Assembly (NCBI GenBank): GCA_023430285.1
Contig: JAEZAV010000128.1
Coordinates: 1-12,671, forward strand
Origin: Methanobacteriota archaeon
Lineage (GTDB): Archaea; Methanobacteriota; Methanobacteria; Methanobacteriales; Methanobacteriaceae
DNA: 12,671 nt
Reading direction: 5' to 3'
The notes under the pieces are model-generated. The model ran no database searches and was not told where the DNA came from. It was given only the letters and a program-made list of their open reading frames with translations. Position numbers and translations under genes: made by a program. Each line of letters starts with the position of its first letter. Position 1 is the stretch's first letter. Shown piece by piece: positions 6,690 through 12,671 of this stretch.

Positions 6690-6707
6690 TATTTCCAACT
6701 TTTTTTT
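6680..6707 (+). terminator. Hairpin plus T8 terminator after the HTH-PRTase gene
   Basis: A seven-base-pair stem (6680-6686 with 6693-6699; six Watson-Crick pairs and one G-U) with a six-base loop is followed directly by T8 at 6700-6707. The TGA stop codon of the preceding gene lies in the loop at 6687-6689. Confidence 0.65.
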
Positions 6708-6741
6708 ATGAAAAATATAGTCTACTGTAGAAATAAATATT

Positions 6742-6750
6742 AAAAAAAAA
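6742..6750 (-). terminator. Oligo-T terminator of prf1
   Basis: A run of nine A on the plus strand is a T9 on the minus strand, two bases after the prf1 stop. This is a typical archaeal oligo-T terminator for the convergent gene. Confidence 0.5.
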
Positions 6751-6752
6751 GA

Positions 6753-7982
6753 TTAGAGCCTGTATCTTAGTATGGCTCCAACACCACCAAACGCTCTGTA
6801 AAGCTGCATCCCTTCTTCAGTTTCTGTTGAAATAATTTCTACTTCCGAACCAACTTCTTCTGCTAGCTCAACAAAATCATCAATGATGTCAACCGTTTCT
6901 TCAACCTTCATCTTCTCATTACAGCTAGAACAGGTTTTTTCAGGAATTGATACATCAGACTTCACAGTTTTTTCAGCTTTTGATCCACAAGTTGGACATT
7001 CGTAGTTCAACCTTTTGGATTTAAGATCTTCTGAAAGTAAAAGTACTTCCACAGCACCCATCTGCAAATTTTGTCTGACTTCAGCTTCTCCATAGGATGC
7101 CAGACCATGTTCATCAATTAATTCTACCAAAAACCTTTGAACCAACTTTTTCTCTCTGACAACATCTATTTCTGTCAAAACATCCATGGACTTTTCCATA
7201 ACTTCCCTTATACCAAATTCTCCAGTGTACGATGTGTCAACGGTGGTTATTAGTTTGTTCTTTATTTCATGGTGCAAGTAGTCCCCTTCAACAAATTCTT
7301 CCTTTGTATGGCCGGGTCCACCAATAATTACTCCCTTAAGATCTTCAACACCTAAAAATGCTTCATTCATATGCGTTCCTATCCTTTTTAAAAATTCGTG
7401 TGCTGCAAGATCTATCAGCCTGTCGAATCTTCTCTGGGATTGTCCTCCTGCTTTATGCTTTCCAGGAACACCACTTGTGAGGTTCTTTACGATGTCGATC
7501 CTTTTTCCACGCAGGATTGCGATGGTTGCTTCCTTACGATCTATGACTGCAAGTCCGTAGACATCTTTATCCTCAATGATTTCCTGGAGGGGTTTGAGAT
7601 AAAACGTTGAATCACAGTGGTAAATGTAGGTCTGAACCGGTTCAGGAGGTTCGAACATATATGTTTCCATTTTTTCTGTTCCAGGACCTCCCTTGGGTAT
7701 CATTCCCACAAACAATACCAAACCCTTTTCTGGAGGTTTGGGAAACAGTTTCATCCTTTGCATTATGACCTCTATTGCAGACTGAACGTTTTTCTTGGTT
7801 TGCTTACTTTTGATGTTGGCACTCTGACTAAGTTCTTCACGCATGTGCTTAACAACATCACTTATCTGCTTTTCAGGTGGAATATAAACAGTTACTAATT
7901 CTGTACCTCTGCCCTTTTTATCTGCTAACTCTTTAAGGGTTCTTTTTACTTCGTACAGCTCTTTAGATGATACTTCGCTCAA
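6753..7982 (-). CDS. prf1: Peptide chain release factor aRF1
   Basis: It recognises stop codons in the ribosomal A site and triggers release of the finished protein. Domain markers of the aRF1/eRF1 family are all present: the GTE segment (26-28, GTS in eukaryotes), NIKS (56-59) and YHCDSTF (121-127, the YxCxxxF motif) for stop-codon reading, the catalytic GGQ at 179-181, and a C-terminal zinc-ribbon mini-domain with Cys329, Cys332, Cys351 and Cys354. The length of 409 aa is typical for archaea. The start is TTG 7982, supported by GGAGTGA on the minus strand at 7995-7989, six bases before it. The gene stands alone, divergent from pyrH and convergent with the HTH-PRTase gene. Confidence 0.96.
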   Translation of the reverse strand: MSEVSSKELYEVKRTLKELADKKGRGTELVTVYIPPEKQISDVVKHMREELSQSANIKSKQTKKNVQSAIEVIMQRMKLFPKPPEKGLVLFVGMIPKGGPGTEKMETYMFEPPEPVQTYIYHCDSTFYLKPLQEIIEDKDVYGLAVIDRKEATIAILRGKRIDIVKNLTSGVPGKHKAGGQSQRRFDRLIDLAAHEFLKRIGTHMNEAFLGVEDLKGVIIGGPGHTKEEFVEGDYLHHEIKNKLITTVDTSYTGEFGIREVMEKSMDVLTEIDVVREKKLVQRFLVELIDEHGLASYGEAEVRQNLQMGAVEVLLLSEDLKSKRLNYECPTCGSKAEKTVKSDVSIPEKTCSSCNEKMKVEETVDIIDDFVELAEEVGSEVEIISTETEEGMQLYRAFGGVGAILRYRL

Positions 7983-8012
7983 ATTTTTTCACTCCTAAAT
8001 TCTGGAATTAAT

Positions 8013-8034
8013 TTTATATAATAATATATAAAAT
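8013..8034 (-). promoter_or_regulatory. Promoter of prf1 (long TATA tract)
   Basis: The minus strand reads TTTTATATATT followed by ATTATATAAAA, giving two overlapping TATA boxes. The upstream one would start transcription near 8000, leaving a leader of roughly 20 bases that still carries the GGAGTGA ribosome binding site. Confidence 0.5.
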
Positions 8035-8101
8035 AGATCTTTTTAAAAATAATGAAATGAGTTCAAACACTTCAACTTACTTATGTTATATCTGTCTAAA
8101 C

Positions 8102-8113
8102 TATTTATTATAT
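8102..8113 (+). promoter_or_regulatory. TATA-like box of pyrH
   Basis: TATTTATTATAT lies 30-41 bases before the pyrH ATG and predicts a very short leader beginning near 8133, just at the GGTGAT ribosome binding site (8134-8139). Confidence 0.4.
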
Positions 8114-8142
8114 TAAATTTAATTATCTTTGATGGTGATGAG

Positions 8143-8817
8143 ATGAAGATAGTTGTTACAATAGGCGGTTCAATACTTATTAAGGATCATGATTATAAAA
8201 AATTCAGAGATTACGCAAAAGTTCTGAAGAAGTTAAACCAAGATAATGATGTATTTGTTGTTGTGGGTGGTGGAAAAACTGCACGGGACTACATTGGCAT
8301 TGCCAGGTCCTTGGGAGTTTCTGAAGCCATGTGTGATGATGTTGGGATCGAAGTCACAAGGTTGAATGCAAAACTTTTAATTGCAGCACTTGGCAAAGAC
8401 GCATACCCTGATGTTCCACACAACTTTAGAGAAGCATTAACCTACGCAAATTCTGGGAACATTATTGTAATGGGAGGAACTGAACCTGCTCACAGTACCG
8501 ATGCTGTTGGAAGCATACTTGCGGAGTTTGTGGGTTCAGATCTGCTTATAAATGCCACATCTGTGGATGGGCTTTACAACAAAGATCCAAACAAATATCC
8601 TGATGCTGTGATGTTTAAAGAGGTTAAACCATCCAAAATGATGGAGTTAATGTCCCACAACGATGTTAAAGCAGGAACTTATGAATTTTTTGATATGACA
8701 GCCATACAAATCATTAAAAGGTCGAGTATTAAGACCGTGATAGTTAATGGTGAAGATCCACAGAATATTTTAATTGCAAACGAAGGTAATATTGGAACCA
8801 CAATTATTCCAGAATAA
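8143..8817 (+). CDS. pyrH: UMP kinase, archaeal type
   Basis: It phosphorylates UMP to UDP with ATP, in pyrimidine nucleotide synthesis. It belongs to the amino acid kinase fold: VTIGGSIL at 5-12, VVVGGGKTARDYI (39-51), DDVGIEVTRLNAKLL (65-79), GGTEPAHSTDAVGSILAEF (111-129) and INATSVDGLYNKDP (136-149). The GGTEP-G/A-H-x-TDAV stretch is typical of archaeal UMP kinases and separates it from isopentenyl phosphate kinase and glutamate kinase. The length of 224 aa fits. ATG 8143 is chosen although the frame is open to 8083: GGTGAT at 8134-8139 is close by, and the 20 added residues (rich in Leu, Ile, Phe) do not belong to the family. It probably forms an operon with the next gene. Confidence 0.94.
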   Translation: MKIVVTIGGSILIKDHDYKKFRDYAKVLKKLNQDNDVFVVVGGGKTARDYIGIARSLGVSEAMCDDVGIEVTRLNAKLLIAALGKDAYPDVPHNFREALTYANSGNIIVMGGTEPAHSTDAVGSILAEFVGSDLLINATSVDGLYNKDPNKYPDAVMFKEVKPSKMMELMSHNDVKAGTYEFFDMTAIQIIKRSSIKTVIVNGEDPQNILIANEGNIGTTIIPE

Positions 8818-8845
8818 AAAATTTAAAGATTAACGAGGTAAAAAA

Positions 8846-9046
8846 ATGACTGATCAACACAAGCACTGTCCAGTGTGCCAAAAACCAATACCACTTTCTG
8901 AAAGATTTTGTTCACCAAAATGTGAACAGATCTACATGGAAAGACAAAATAAAGTCGCAAAAACTAAAAAAATGCTCTACGTATTATTTGCAGTATTTAT
9001 TATAGTCTATCTGTTATTCGCATTAAGGGGACAATTAGGATTTTAA
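8846..9046 (+). CDS. Small zinc-ribbon protein with one membrane segment (DUF2116 type)
   Basis: A 66-residue protein. The first part has a zinc-ribbon-like Cys set, CPVC (8-11) and CSPKC (22-26). A basic linker (about 33-42) follows, then one hydrophobic segment (43-60) and a short tail. The zinc knuckle would face the cytoplasm by the positive-inside rule. It resembles the DUF2116 zinc-ribbon family, whose function is unknown. GAGGT at 8835-8839 lies six bases before the ATG. It is 28 bases after pyrH and probably co-transcribed, but nothing in it suggests a role in pyrimidine synthesis. Confidence 0.85.
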   Translation: MTDQHKHCPVCQKPIPLSERFCSPKCEQIYMERQNKVAKTKKMLYVLFAVFIIVYLLFALRGQLGF

Positions 9047-9071
9047 TACCTAAAATCACCCTAAAATTCTA

Positions 9072-9079
9072 TTTTTTTT
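9072..9079 (+). terminator. T8 terminator after the pyrH operon
   Basis: Eight T residues 25 bases after the stop of the zinc-ribbon gene and before the convergent tfb gene. No clear hairpin precedes it. Confidence 0.5.
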
Positions 9080-9103
9080 AAAATAAATAAAGATTTGGGC
9101 ATT

Positions 9104-10099
9104 TTACAATGTTACGCCCATATCAAGCTGTTCTGTAAGCTCTTTATACCTGTTTCTTATTGTAACTTCTGTCACACCAGCTATATCTGCAACGTCTCTT
9201 TGGGTTTTTCTCTCTCCAAGGAGTACTGATGCTATGTAGAGTGCTGCTGCTGCAACTCCTGTCGGACCTCTGCCTGATGTGAGACCTTTTTCCATGGCTT
9301 TTTCAATTATTTCGATAGCCTTGGATTGTACTTCTCCTGAGAGGTTCAGTTCACTTGCAAACCTTGGTACATAATCCACAGGGGATGTAGGTGGTAGTTT
9401 GATGTTGAGTTCTCTTGTTAAAAACCTGTAGGTTCTTCCAACTTCCTTTTTACTCACCCTAGATACTTCTGCTATTTCATCCAAGGTTCTTGGAACGTTA
9501 CATCTTCTGCATGCGGCGTAGAGTGATGCTGCAACTACTCCTTCGATACTTCTTCCCCTGATGAGTTTGTTTTCAACGGCGTTCCTGTAAACAACTGAAG
9601 CTGCTTCACGAACACTTCTTGGAAGTCCCAGTCTTGAGGAGTCCCTATCGAGTTCGGAAAGTGCAAATGCGAGGTTCCTTTCGGTGGCTCCGGAAATTCT
9701 GATTTTTCTCTGCCATTTTCTGAGCCTATACCACTGGGCACGGTTTCTTGCAGGAATATCACGACCGTAGATATCCTTGTTCCTCCAGTCGATCATGGTG
9801 GAAAGTCCCTTGTCGTGAATGGTGTAAGTTATCGGTGCACCAACTCTGGTCCTTTTATCACGCTGTTCATGGTCGAATGCTCTCCATTCTGGGCCCATAT
9901 CAACGATGTTATCATCAATCACGAGTCCGCAGGCACCACAAACTACTTCGCCCCGTTCATGATCGTTGATAAGTTTTTCGGATCCACATTCTGGGCATTT
10001 AGTTTCTTTTTTCTCAATTTCAGAAACATCCTGTTTCATCTGTTCTTTTTCAGAAACTTCAGGTTCTGAAATGCCCTCATTTACAACTTCATGTTTCAA
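9104..10099 (-). CDS. tfb: Transcription initiation factor IIB (TFB)
   Basis: TFB binds the TBP-TATA complex and recruits RNA polymerase. Features in order: an N-terminal zinc ribbon with CPEC (35-38) and CGAC (54-57), the B-reader/linker segment around GPEWRAFDHEQRDKRTRVG (69-87), and two cyclin-like repeats (about 135-225 and 235-325), the second ending in a helix-turn-helix (VADIAGVTEVTIRNRY) that reads the BRE. The length of 331 aa is a little long because about 34 acidic/basic residues precede the zinc ribbon. The TTG start at 10099 overlaps the gar1 stop as TTGA, suggesting coupling, but the ribosome binding site is weak. ATG 10039 (Met21) is an alternative start that still keeps the whole zinc ribbon. 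Confidence 0.94.
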   Translation of the reverse strand: MKHEVVNEGISEPEVSEKEQMKQDVSEIEKKETKCPECGSEKLINDHERGEVVCGACGLVIDDNIVDMGPEWRAFDHEQRDKRTRVGAPITYTIHDKGLSTMIDWRNKDIYGRDIPARNRAQWYRLRKWQRKIRISGATERNLAFALSELDRDSSRLGLPRSVREAASVVYRNAVENKLIRGRSIEGVVAASLYAACRRCNVPRTLDEIAEVSRVSKKEVGRTYRFLTRELNIKLPPTSPVDYVPRFASELNLSGEVQSKAIEIIEKAMEKGLTSGRGPTGVAAAALYIASVLLGERKTQRDVADIAGVTEVTIRNRYKELTEQLDMGVTL

Positions 10100-10386
10100 T
10101 TCTTCTTTCGTTTCCTTCGCCCCCGCTTTTCAATCTTTTTTGAAGAGGGAATGTACAAGTCTTTTCCAATTAATTTTTCAAGGTTCCTTGAATTTTTAGC
10201 AAAAACTTTTACAGATATATACTGACCTTTAGTAGGACCAAAAACATCATAAACAGTACCAAATTTTTTGTTGTCTTCTGTGTAAACAGGCAGACCAAAA
10301 CCTGGAGTTTGATTTGATTTTATAATTATTCTGTTTCTGTTGGAAATATGCGAAATTTTACCCAATTGCTTCATTTGTCGACCCAT
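10096..10386 (-). CDS. gar1: H/ACA ribonucleoprotein protein Gar1
   Basis: Gar1 is a subunit of the H/ACA RNP (with Cbf5, Nop10 and L7Ae) that makes pseudouridine in rRNA. It binds Cbf5 and helps substrate turnover. The 96-residue protein has the Gar1 six-strand barrel signature: GLPVYTEDNKKFGTVYDVFG (31-50) followed by PTKGQYISVKV (51-61), and a strongly basic tail (83-95). It lies directly before tfb with a four-base overlap, an arrangement that I recall as common in Euryarchaeota. The start is ATG 10386, or ATG 10374 four codons later. Neither has a well-spaced ribosome binding site, since GAGGGAT at 10408-10402 is 15 bases upstream. Confidence 0.9.
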   Translation of the reverse strand: MGRQMKQLGKISHISNRNRIIIKSNQTPGFGLPVYTEDNKKFGTVYDVFGPTKGQYISVKVFAKNSRNLEKLIGKDLYIPSSKKIEKRGRRKRKKN

Positions 10387-10420
10387 TTGTTATTTTGTTT
10401 AATCCCTCTAAACCGAAACT

Positions 10421-10430
10421 TTTATATATT
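10421..10430 (-). promoter_or_regulatory. TATA box of the gar1-tfb operon
   Basis: The minus strand reads AATATATAAA, a good archaeal TATA box. It predicts a transcription start near 10400 and a leader of only about 13 bases, which could be why no well-spaced ribosome binding site is seen before gar1. Confidence 0.5.
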
Positions 10431-10449
10431 GATAACTAACCTGAACTAG

Positions 10450-10554
10450 TATATATAGTTTGCGATAGTTTTAAAAAGGTAAGTATATCGAATTGCAGAA
10501 CTTTACACCTCTATTTAGGGCTTGTTTTAGTTAGAGGGGCTTCTATCTTTTTTT
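10450..10554 (+). ncRNA. Weak candidate small RNA between gar1 and the flippase gene
   Basis: A TATATATA at 10450-10457 could start a plus-strand transcript near 10480. A six-base stem CCTCTA (10508-10513) with TAGAGG (10532-10537) follows, and a T7 run lies at 10548-10554. This would give an RNA of about 75 bases, antisense to the 3' end of the flippase gene. The TATA tract is nearly palindromic, so its direction is ambiguous. The T7 is also explained by two Lys codons on the other strand. No box C/D or H/ACA pattern was found. Confidence 0.15.
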
Positions 10555-11588
10555 GCCAAAAGCTTTCCATAGTAGGCAGTTGCAATGATGCCCACACCAG
10601 TTGGCATCAAGAAACTTACCACACGATCAATTAAACTGGCAGCAATCACCACATCTGCAGGAACTCCTACAACTAAAAATAAACCTACCATTGTTACTTC
10701 ACGAAGTCCTAAAGCTCCGGGTATTGTTGGTAATATTGTTATAAGGATGGCTATGGTGTAAATGATGATCATGGGGATAACTGGGGGGTAGGATCCAACC
10801 GCAGCAAAACATAGGTACATCCTCAACATGTCAGTTCCCCACATCAAGAAAGAAATTGAAAGACCCAGTACGAACATTTTATGATCCTGCAAAACTGTTG
10901 CAAAACCTGTAGAAAATCTTTCAACGTAGTACTGTATTTGTTCGCTCACCGCTGAGAATGTGGTTTCTTTTTTGGTTAGTTTCAGTGCGTATGGGAAGAT
11001 GGAACGTGCTATTGAAAGAATTATTCTTTCTGCAATCTCTCGTTTTACACCCACATAAATTAAAAGCCCGAAAAAAGCCATCGTAACAATGATAAGCAAA
11101 CTGATAAAAATTGTACTCCAAAAACCAATATGCCAGGTTGAGATCATGTAGATGGCAAAGGCTGACACCAGAACAAATGGAAAAAATTCAAAAACACGAT
11201 CTGCACTTGCAGAAACAAATGCAAGGTCGAATGATATTTTTTCAAACTTACTGAGAAGATAAGCTCTCATGGGTTCTCCACCAGCAGCACCTGGGGTGAT
11301 GTTGTTCCCGAAGAGACTCGCGAACATCATTACAAAAAGTTTACTGAAACCTGGAGACTTATCTATGACCTTCAAAATTAGTGACCAACGTTCTGTCCAC
11401 ATGCAGATCAAAATTATCTCTAGCAAAATGGCTATTGCGATAATTTGGAGATTCGCATCTTTTAAAACATTTATAATATCTTGTAAGCCCACTGCAACTG
11501 AAATAATGAATATAATTAGTATACCAATTACTATGGCTATCAATATTCCCCATTTATGCTCGCGTATAAATTCGGCAGTGGTCTGCAT
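10527..11588 (-). CDS. Integral membrane protein of the UPF0104 / flippase-like (LPG synthase TM) family
   Basis: A 353-residue polytopic membrane protein. Hydrophobic spans are seen at about 14-33, 48-66, 84-98, 122-150, 156-180, 236-263, 268-290 and 296-340 (the last probably two spans). Family motifs are NNITPGAAGGEPMRAYLLSK (95-114) and LPTIPGALGLREVTMVGLF (286-304). The family covers the membrane part of lysylphosphatidylglycerol synthase and many archaeal proteins without the transferase domain, usually called flippase-like. This one also lacks a transferase domain. The lipid substrate is unknown. ATG 11588 has no ribosome binding site, but a TATA-like box lies 23-30 bases upstream, which suggests a leaderless mRNA. 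Confidence 0.85.
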   Translation of the reverse strand: MQTTAEFIREHKWGILIAIVIGILIIFIISVAVGLQDIINVLKDANLQIIAIAILLEIILICMWTERWSLILKVIDKSPGFSKLFVMMFASLFGNNITPGAAGGEPMRAYLLSKFEKISFDLAFVSASADRVFEFFPFVLVSAFAIYMISTWHIGFWSTIFISLLIIVTMAFFGLLIYVGVKREIAERIILSIARSIFPYALKLTKKETTFSAVSEQIQYYVERFSTGFATVLQDHKMFVLGLSISFLMWGTDMLRMYLCFAAVGSYPPVIPMIIIYTIAILITILPTIPGALGLREVTMVGLFLVVGVPADVVIAASLIDRVVSFLMPTGVGIIATAYYGKLLAKKDRSPSN

Positions 11589-11610
11589 TTTAGAAAATAT
11601 TTCGTTGTTC

Positions 11611-11618
11611 GTATATCA
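11611..11618 (-). promoter_or_regulatory. TATA-like box giving a leaderless flippase transcript
   Basis: The minus strand reads TTGATATAC across this site. A start 23-28 bases downstream would fall at or within a few bases of the ATG at 11588, matching the lack of a ribosome binding site. Confidence 0.4.
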
Positions 11619-11642
11619 AGTTATCCATCTTAAAATAAAAAT

Positions 11643-11650
11643 AAAAAAAA
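11643..11650 (-). terminator. T-run terminator after the RraA-like gene
   Basis: An A8 run on the plus strand reads as T8 on the minus strand, followed by more T-rich sequence, 23 bases after the RraA-like stop. It probably separates the DUF211-RraA operon from the flippase gene. Confidence 0.5.
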
Positions 11651-11673
11651 TAAGGTTTTTATCAATCAGGGAA

Positions 11674-12339
11674 TTATTTATTCATTCCTAATATTTCCAT
11701 GAAAGATATGTTCTGATTTAGTTTGGAGCTGATTTCAGTTTCGTTACTCACTATTTTCATAGCTGCTTTCATGACCTCTGGAACCATTTCTTGGTCCACA
11801 CTCACAACTCCGCATTCATCTCCTATAATGAGGTCTCCCGGTTTGATGATGGTATCTTCAATTGTGAGGTTTACGTTGATTTCACCCTCTGTCAGAGGTT
11901 TTCCAGCGTTTGGAACTACATTTCGAGAAAATACTGGGTATTTCAAACTTTTTATCCCTGCACTGTCTCTACTTGCACCAATAACTACTGTTCCTGAAAG
12001 ACCATGTATTTGGGCGGCTGCAGATGCTAATTCACCCCAAACAGCAGTTTGATCATCTTCACAACTTATTACCAGTACATCTCCCTTTTTGGCACTATAT
12101 ATTCCTTTGATTACAGTACCCCAATCATTGGAAGATGTTTTAACGGTTGTAGCTCTTCCAATAATTTTGAAATCGTCAATTGGTTTTATATTTACTAAAA
12201 CTCCATTTTTTCCTGTTAGCTTGGTTAAAGCATCTGAAAACTGTGATGTTGTAACATCAGGATATTCAGGTTCTTCAGAAGATTTGGAAGCAAATTTTTT
12301 TAAAAAGGTGTCTGGAGAAAGTTTTTGCTTTCCATCCAT
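11674..12339 (-). CDS. RraA-like / class II aldolase-like family protein
   Basis: A 221-residue protein with the RraA / 4-hydroxy-4-methyl-2-oxoglutarate aldolase fold: WGELASAAAQIHGLSGTVV (101-119), GASRD (121-125, the Arg124-Asp125 pair that binds substrate and metal in the aldolases), YPVFSRN (134-140) and KPGDLIIGDECGVVSV (166-181). The usual Asp-Gly before the RD pair is Ile-Gly here. An extra N-terminal segment of about 30 residues precedes the domain. Family members include the RNase E inhibitor RraA and pyruvate aldolases, and methyltransferase names for this family are historical mistakes. RNase E is not typical of methanogens, so an enzyme role is more likely, substrate unknown. It starts four bases after the DUF211 stop, with AGGACTGAT-like pairing before the ATG. 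Confidence 0.82.
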   Translation of the reverse strand: MDGKQKLSPDTFLKKFASKSSEEPEYPDVTTSQFSDALTKLTGKNGVLVNIKPIDDFKIIGRATTVKTSSNDWGTVIKGIYSAKKGDVLVISCEDDQTAVWGELASAAAQIHGLSGTVVIGASRDSAGIKSLKYPVFSRNVVPNAGKPLTEGEINVNLTIEDTIIKPGDLIIGDECGVVSVDQEMVPEVMKAAMKIVSNETEISSKLNQNISFMEILGMNK

Positions 12340-12343
12340 TTAA

Positions 12344-12634
12344 TCAGTCCTGAGGTGTTGTAACTTCTTCAATTATTTTTTTTCCTGCCACAACTTCATC
12401 CACACTGTGGATTGAACCACCATACTCTTCAATTGCTTGTGTGATAACATCGTAGTCTAGGTCATCACCTTGCATGGTAACCTTTATGTTCTCAGTTTCC
12501 TTGTCTATTTCTAGGAGCGTGATATTTACACCCTCTACTCCATCAATTTCACTTAAATATTTAGCAAACGTGGGAATTATTGGTTCATGTGGTTTCAATA
12601 TGTCCAGAACTATCCTAATAAGGCCTTTTGCCAC
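12344..12634 (-). CDS. DUF211 family protein
   Basis: A 96-residue protein with a ferredoxin-like (ACT-like) pattern: strand GLIRIVLDILKPHEP (4-18), helix around TFAKYLSEIDGVEGV, strands NITLLEIDKETENIKVTMQG, helix DVITQAIEEYGG and a closing strand. It resembles the DUF211 family, which includes the structurally solved MTH889 of Methanothermobacter. Small ferredoxin-like folds of this kind form oligomers, and a regulatory or ligand-binding role is plausible but unproven. The start is GTG 12634 because GGAGG on the minus strand at 12647-12643 lies eight bases upstream and no ATG is available. It is the first gene of an operon with the RraA-like gene. Its promoter lies at or beyond the right edge. 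Confidence 0.88.
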   Translation of the reverse strand: MAKGLIRIVLDILKPHEPIIPTFAKYLSEIDGVEGVNITLLEIDKETENIKVTMQGDDLDYDVITQAIEEYGGSIHSVDEVVAGKKIIEEVTTPQD

Positions 12635-12671
12635 TTTAATTTCCTCCGATTTTTTTTAACTATGATGTTAC

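Noticed and set aside
8083..8142. 20-residue hydrophobic extension of UMP kinase
   Set aside because: It would place a membrane-like segment on a soluble enzyme, and it contains the promoter and ribosome binding site of pyrH.
9535..10199. Several short plus- and minus-strand ORFs across tfb and gar1
   Set aside because: They are shadows of tfb and gar1, whose protein families are certain.
11269..11691. 140-codon plus-strand ORF across the flippase start and the gap
   Set aside because: It is antisense to a clear membrane protein, has no family match that I recognise, and crosses the T8 terminator region.
1..12671. CRISPR array, insertion sequence, tRNA or rRNA
   Set aside because: No regular direct repeats with spacers, no transposase motifs with terminal repeats, and no cloverleaf-like tRNA sequence were found on reading both strands.

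Overview
The window looks like a piece of a methanogenic archaeon chromosome, most likely from the order Methanobacteriales (Methanobacterium or a close relative). The evidence is archaeal-type TFB, Gar1, aRF1, archaeal UMP kinase and pyruvoyl-dependent arginine decarboxylase, plus the coenzyme F430 synthase CfbE, which is specific to methanogens and methanotrophic relatives. The DNA is AT-rich. Ribosome binding sites follow the archaeal GGAGGTGAT consensus, and promoters show archaeal TATA boxes.

Layout. Bases 1-570 are gene-poor: a minus-strand gene may run off the left edge (1-74), a 46-codon membrane-like ORF of doubtful reality follows (207-347), and then comes an upstream region for pdaD with two ACATG-type inverted repeats and a T-run. 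A plus-strand block follows: pdaD (agmatine synthesis), an inositol monophosphatase/FBPase-family phosphatase, NAD kinase and cfbE (last step of F430 synthesis), all closely packed. After a 206-base gap with a promoter come hemC (tetrapyrrole entry), a Gfo/Idh/MocA oxidoreductase and a GfcR-like HTH-PRTase, closed by a hairpin/T8 terminator. Convergent to this is prf1 (aRF1). Divergent from prf1 are pyrH and a small membrane-anchored zinc-ribbon protein. The rest is on the minus strand: a DUF211 gene and an RraA-like gene as one operon, a flippase-like membrane protein with its own leaderless-type promoter, and a gar1-tfb operon.

How the genes fit together. The phosphatase and NAD kinase are directly adjacent. 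In Methanocaldococcus jannaschii the same two domain types are fused into one NADP phosphatase/NAD kinase, so the pair may set the NAD/NADP balance. hemC starts and cfbE ends the route from porphobilinogen to coenzyme F430; the other cfb genes are not here. prf1, tfb, gar1 and pyrH are core information-processing and nucleotide genes. Start codons are often TTG or GTG, and in several cases the ribosome binding site clearly picks a start different from the longest ORF.

I see mostly conserved core genes rather than an obvious new defence or mobile system. The best leads are the left-edge region, the phosphatase/NAD kinase pair, the HTH-PRTase regulator, and a weak candidate small RNA beside gar1. 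No tRNA, rRNA, CRISPR array or insertion sequence was recognised.
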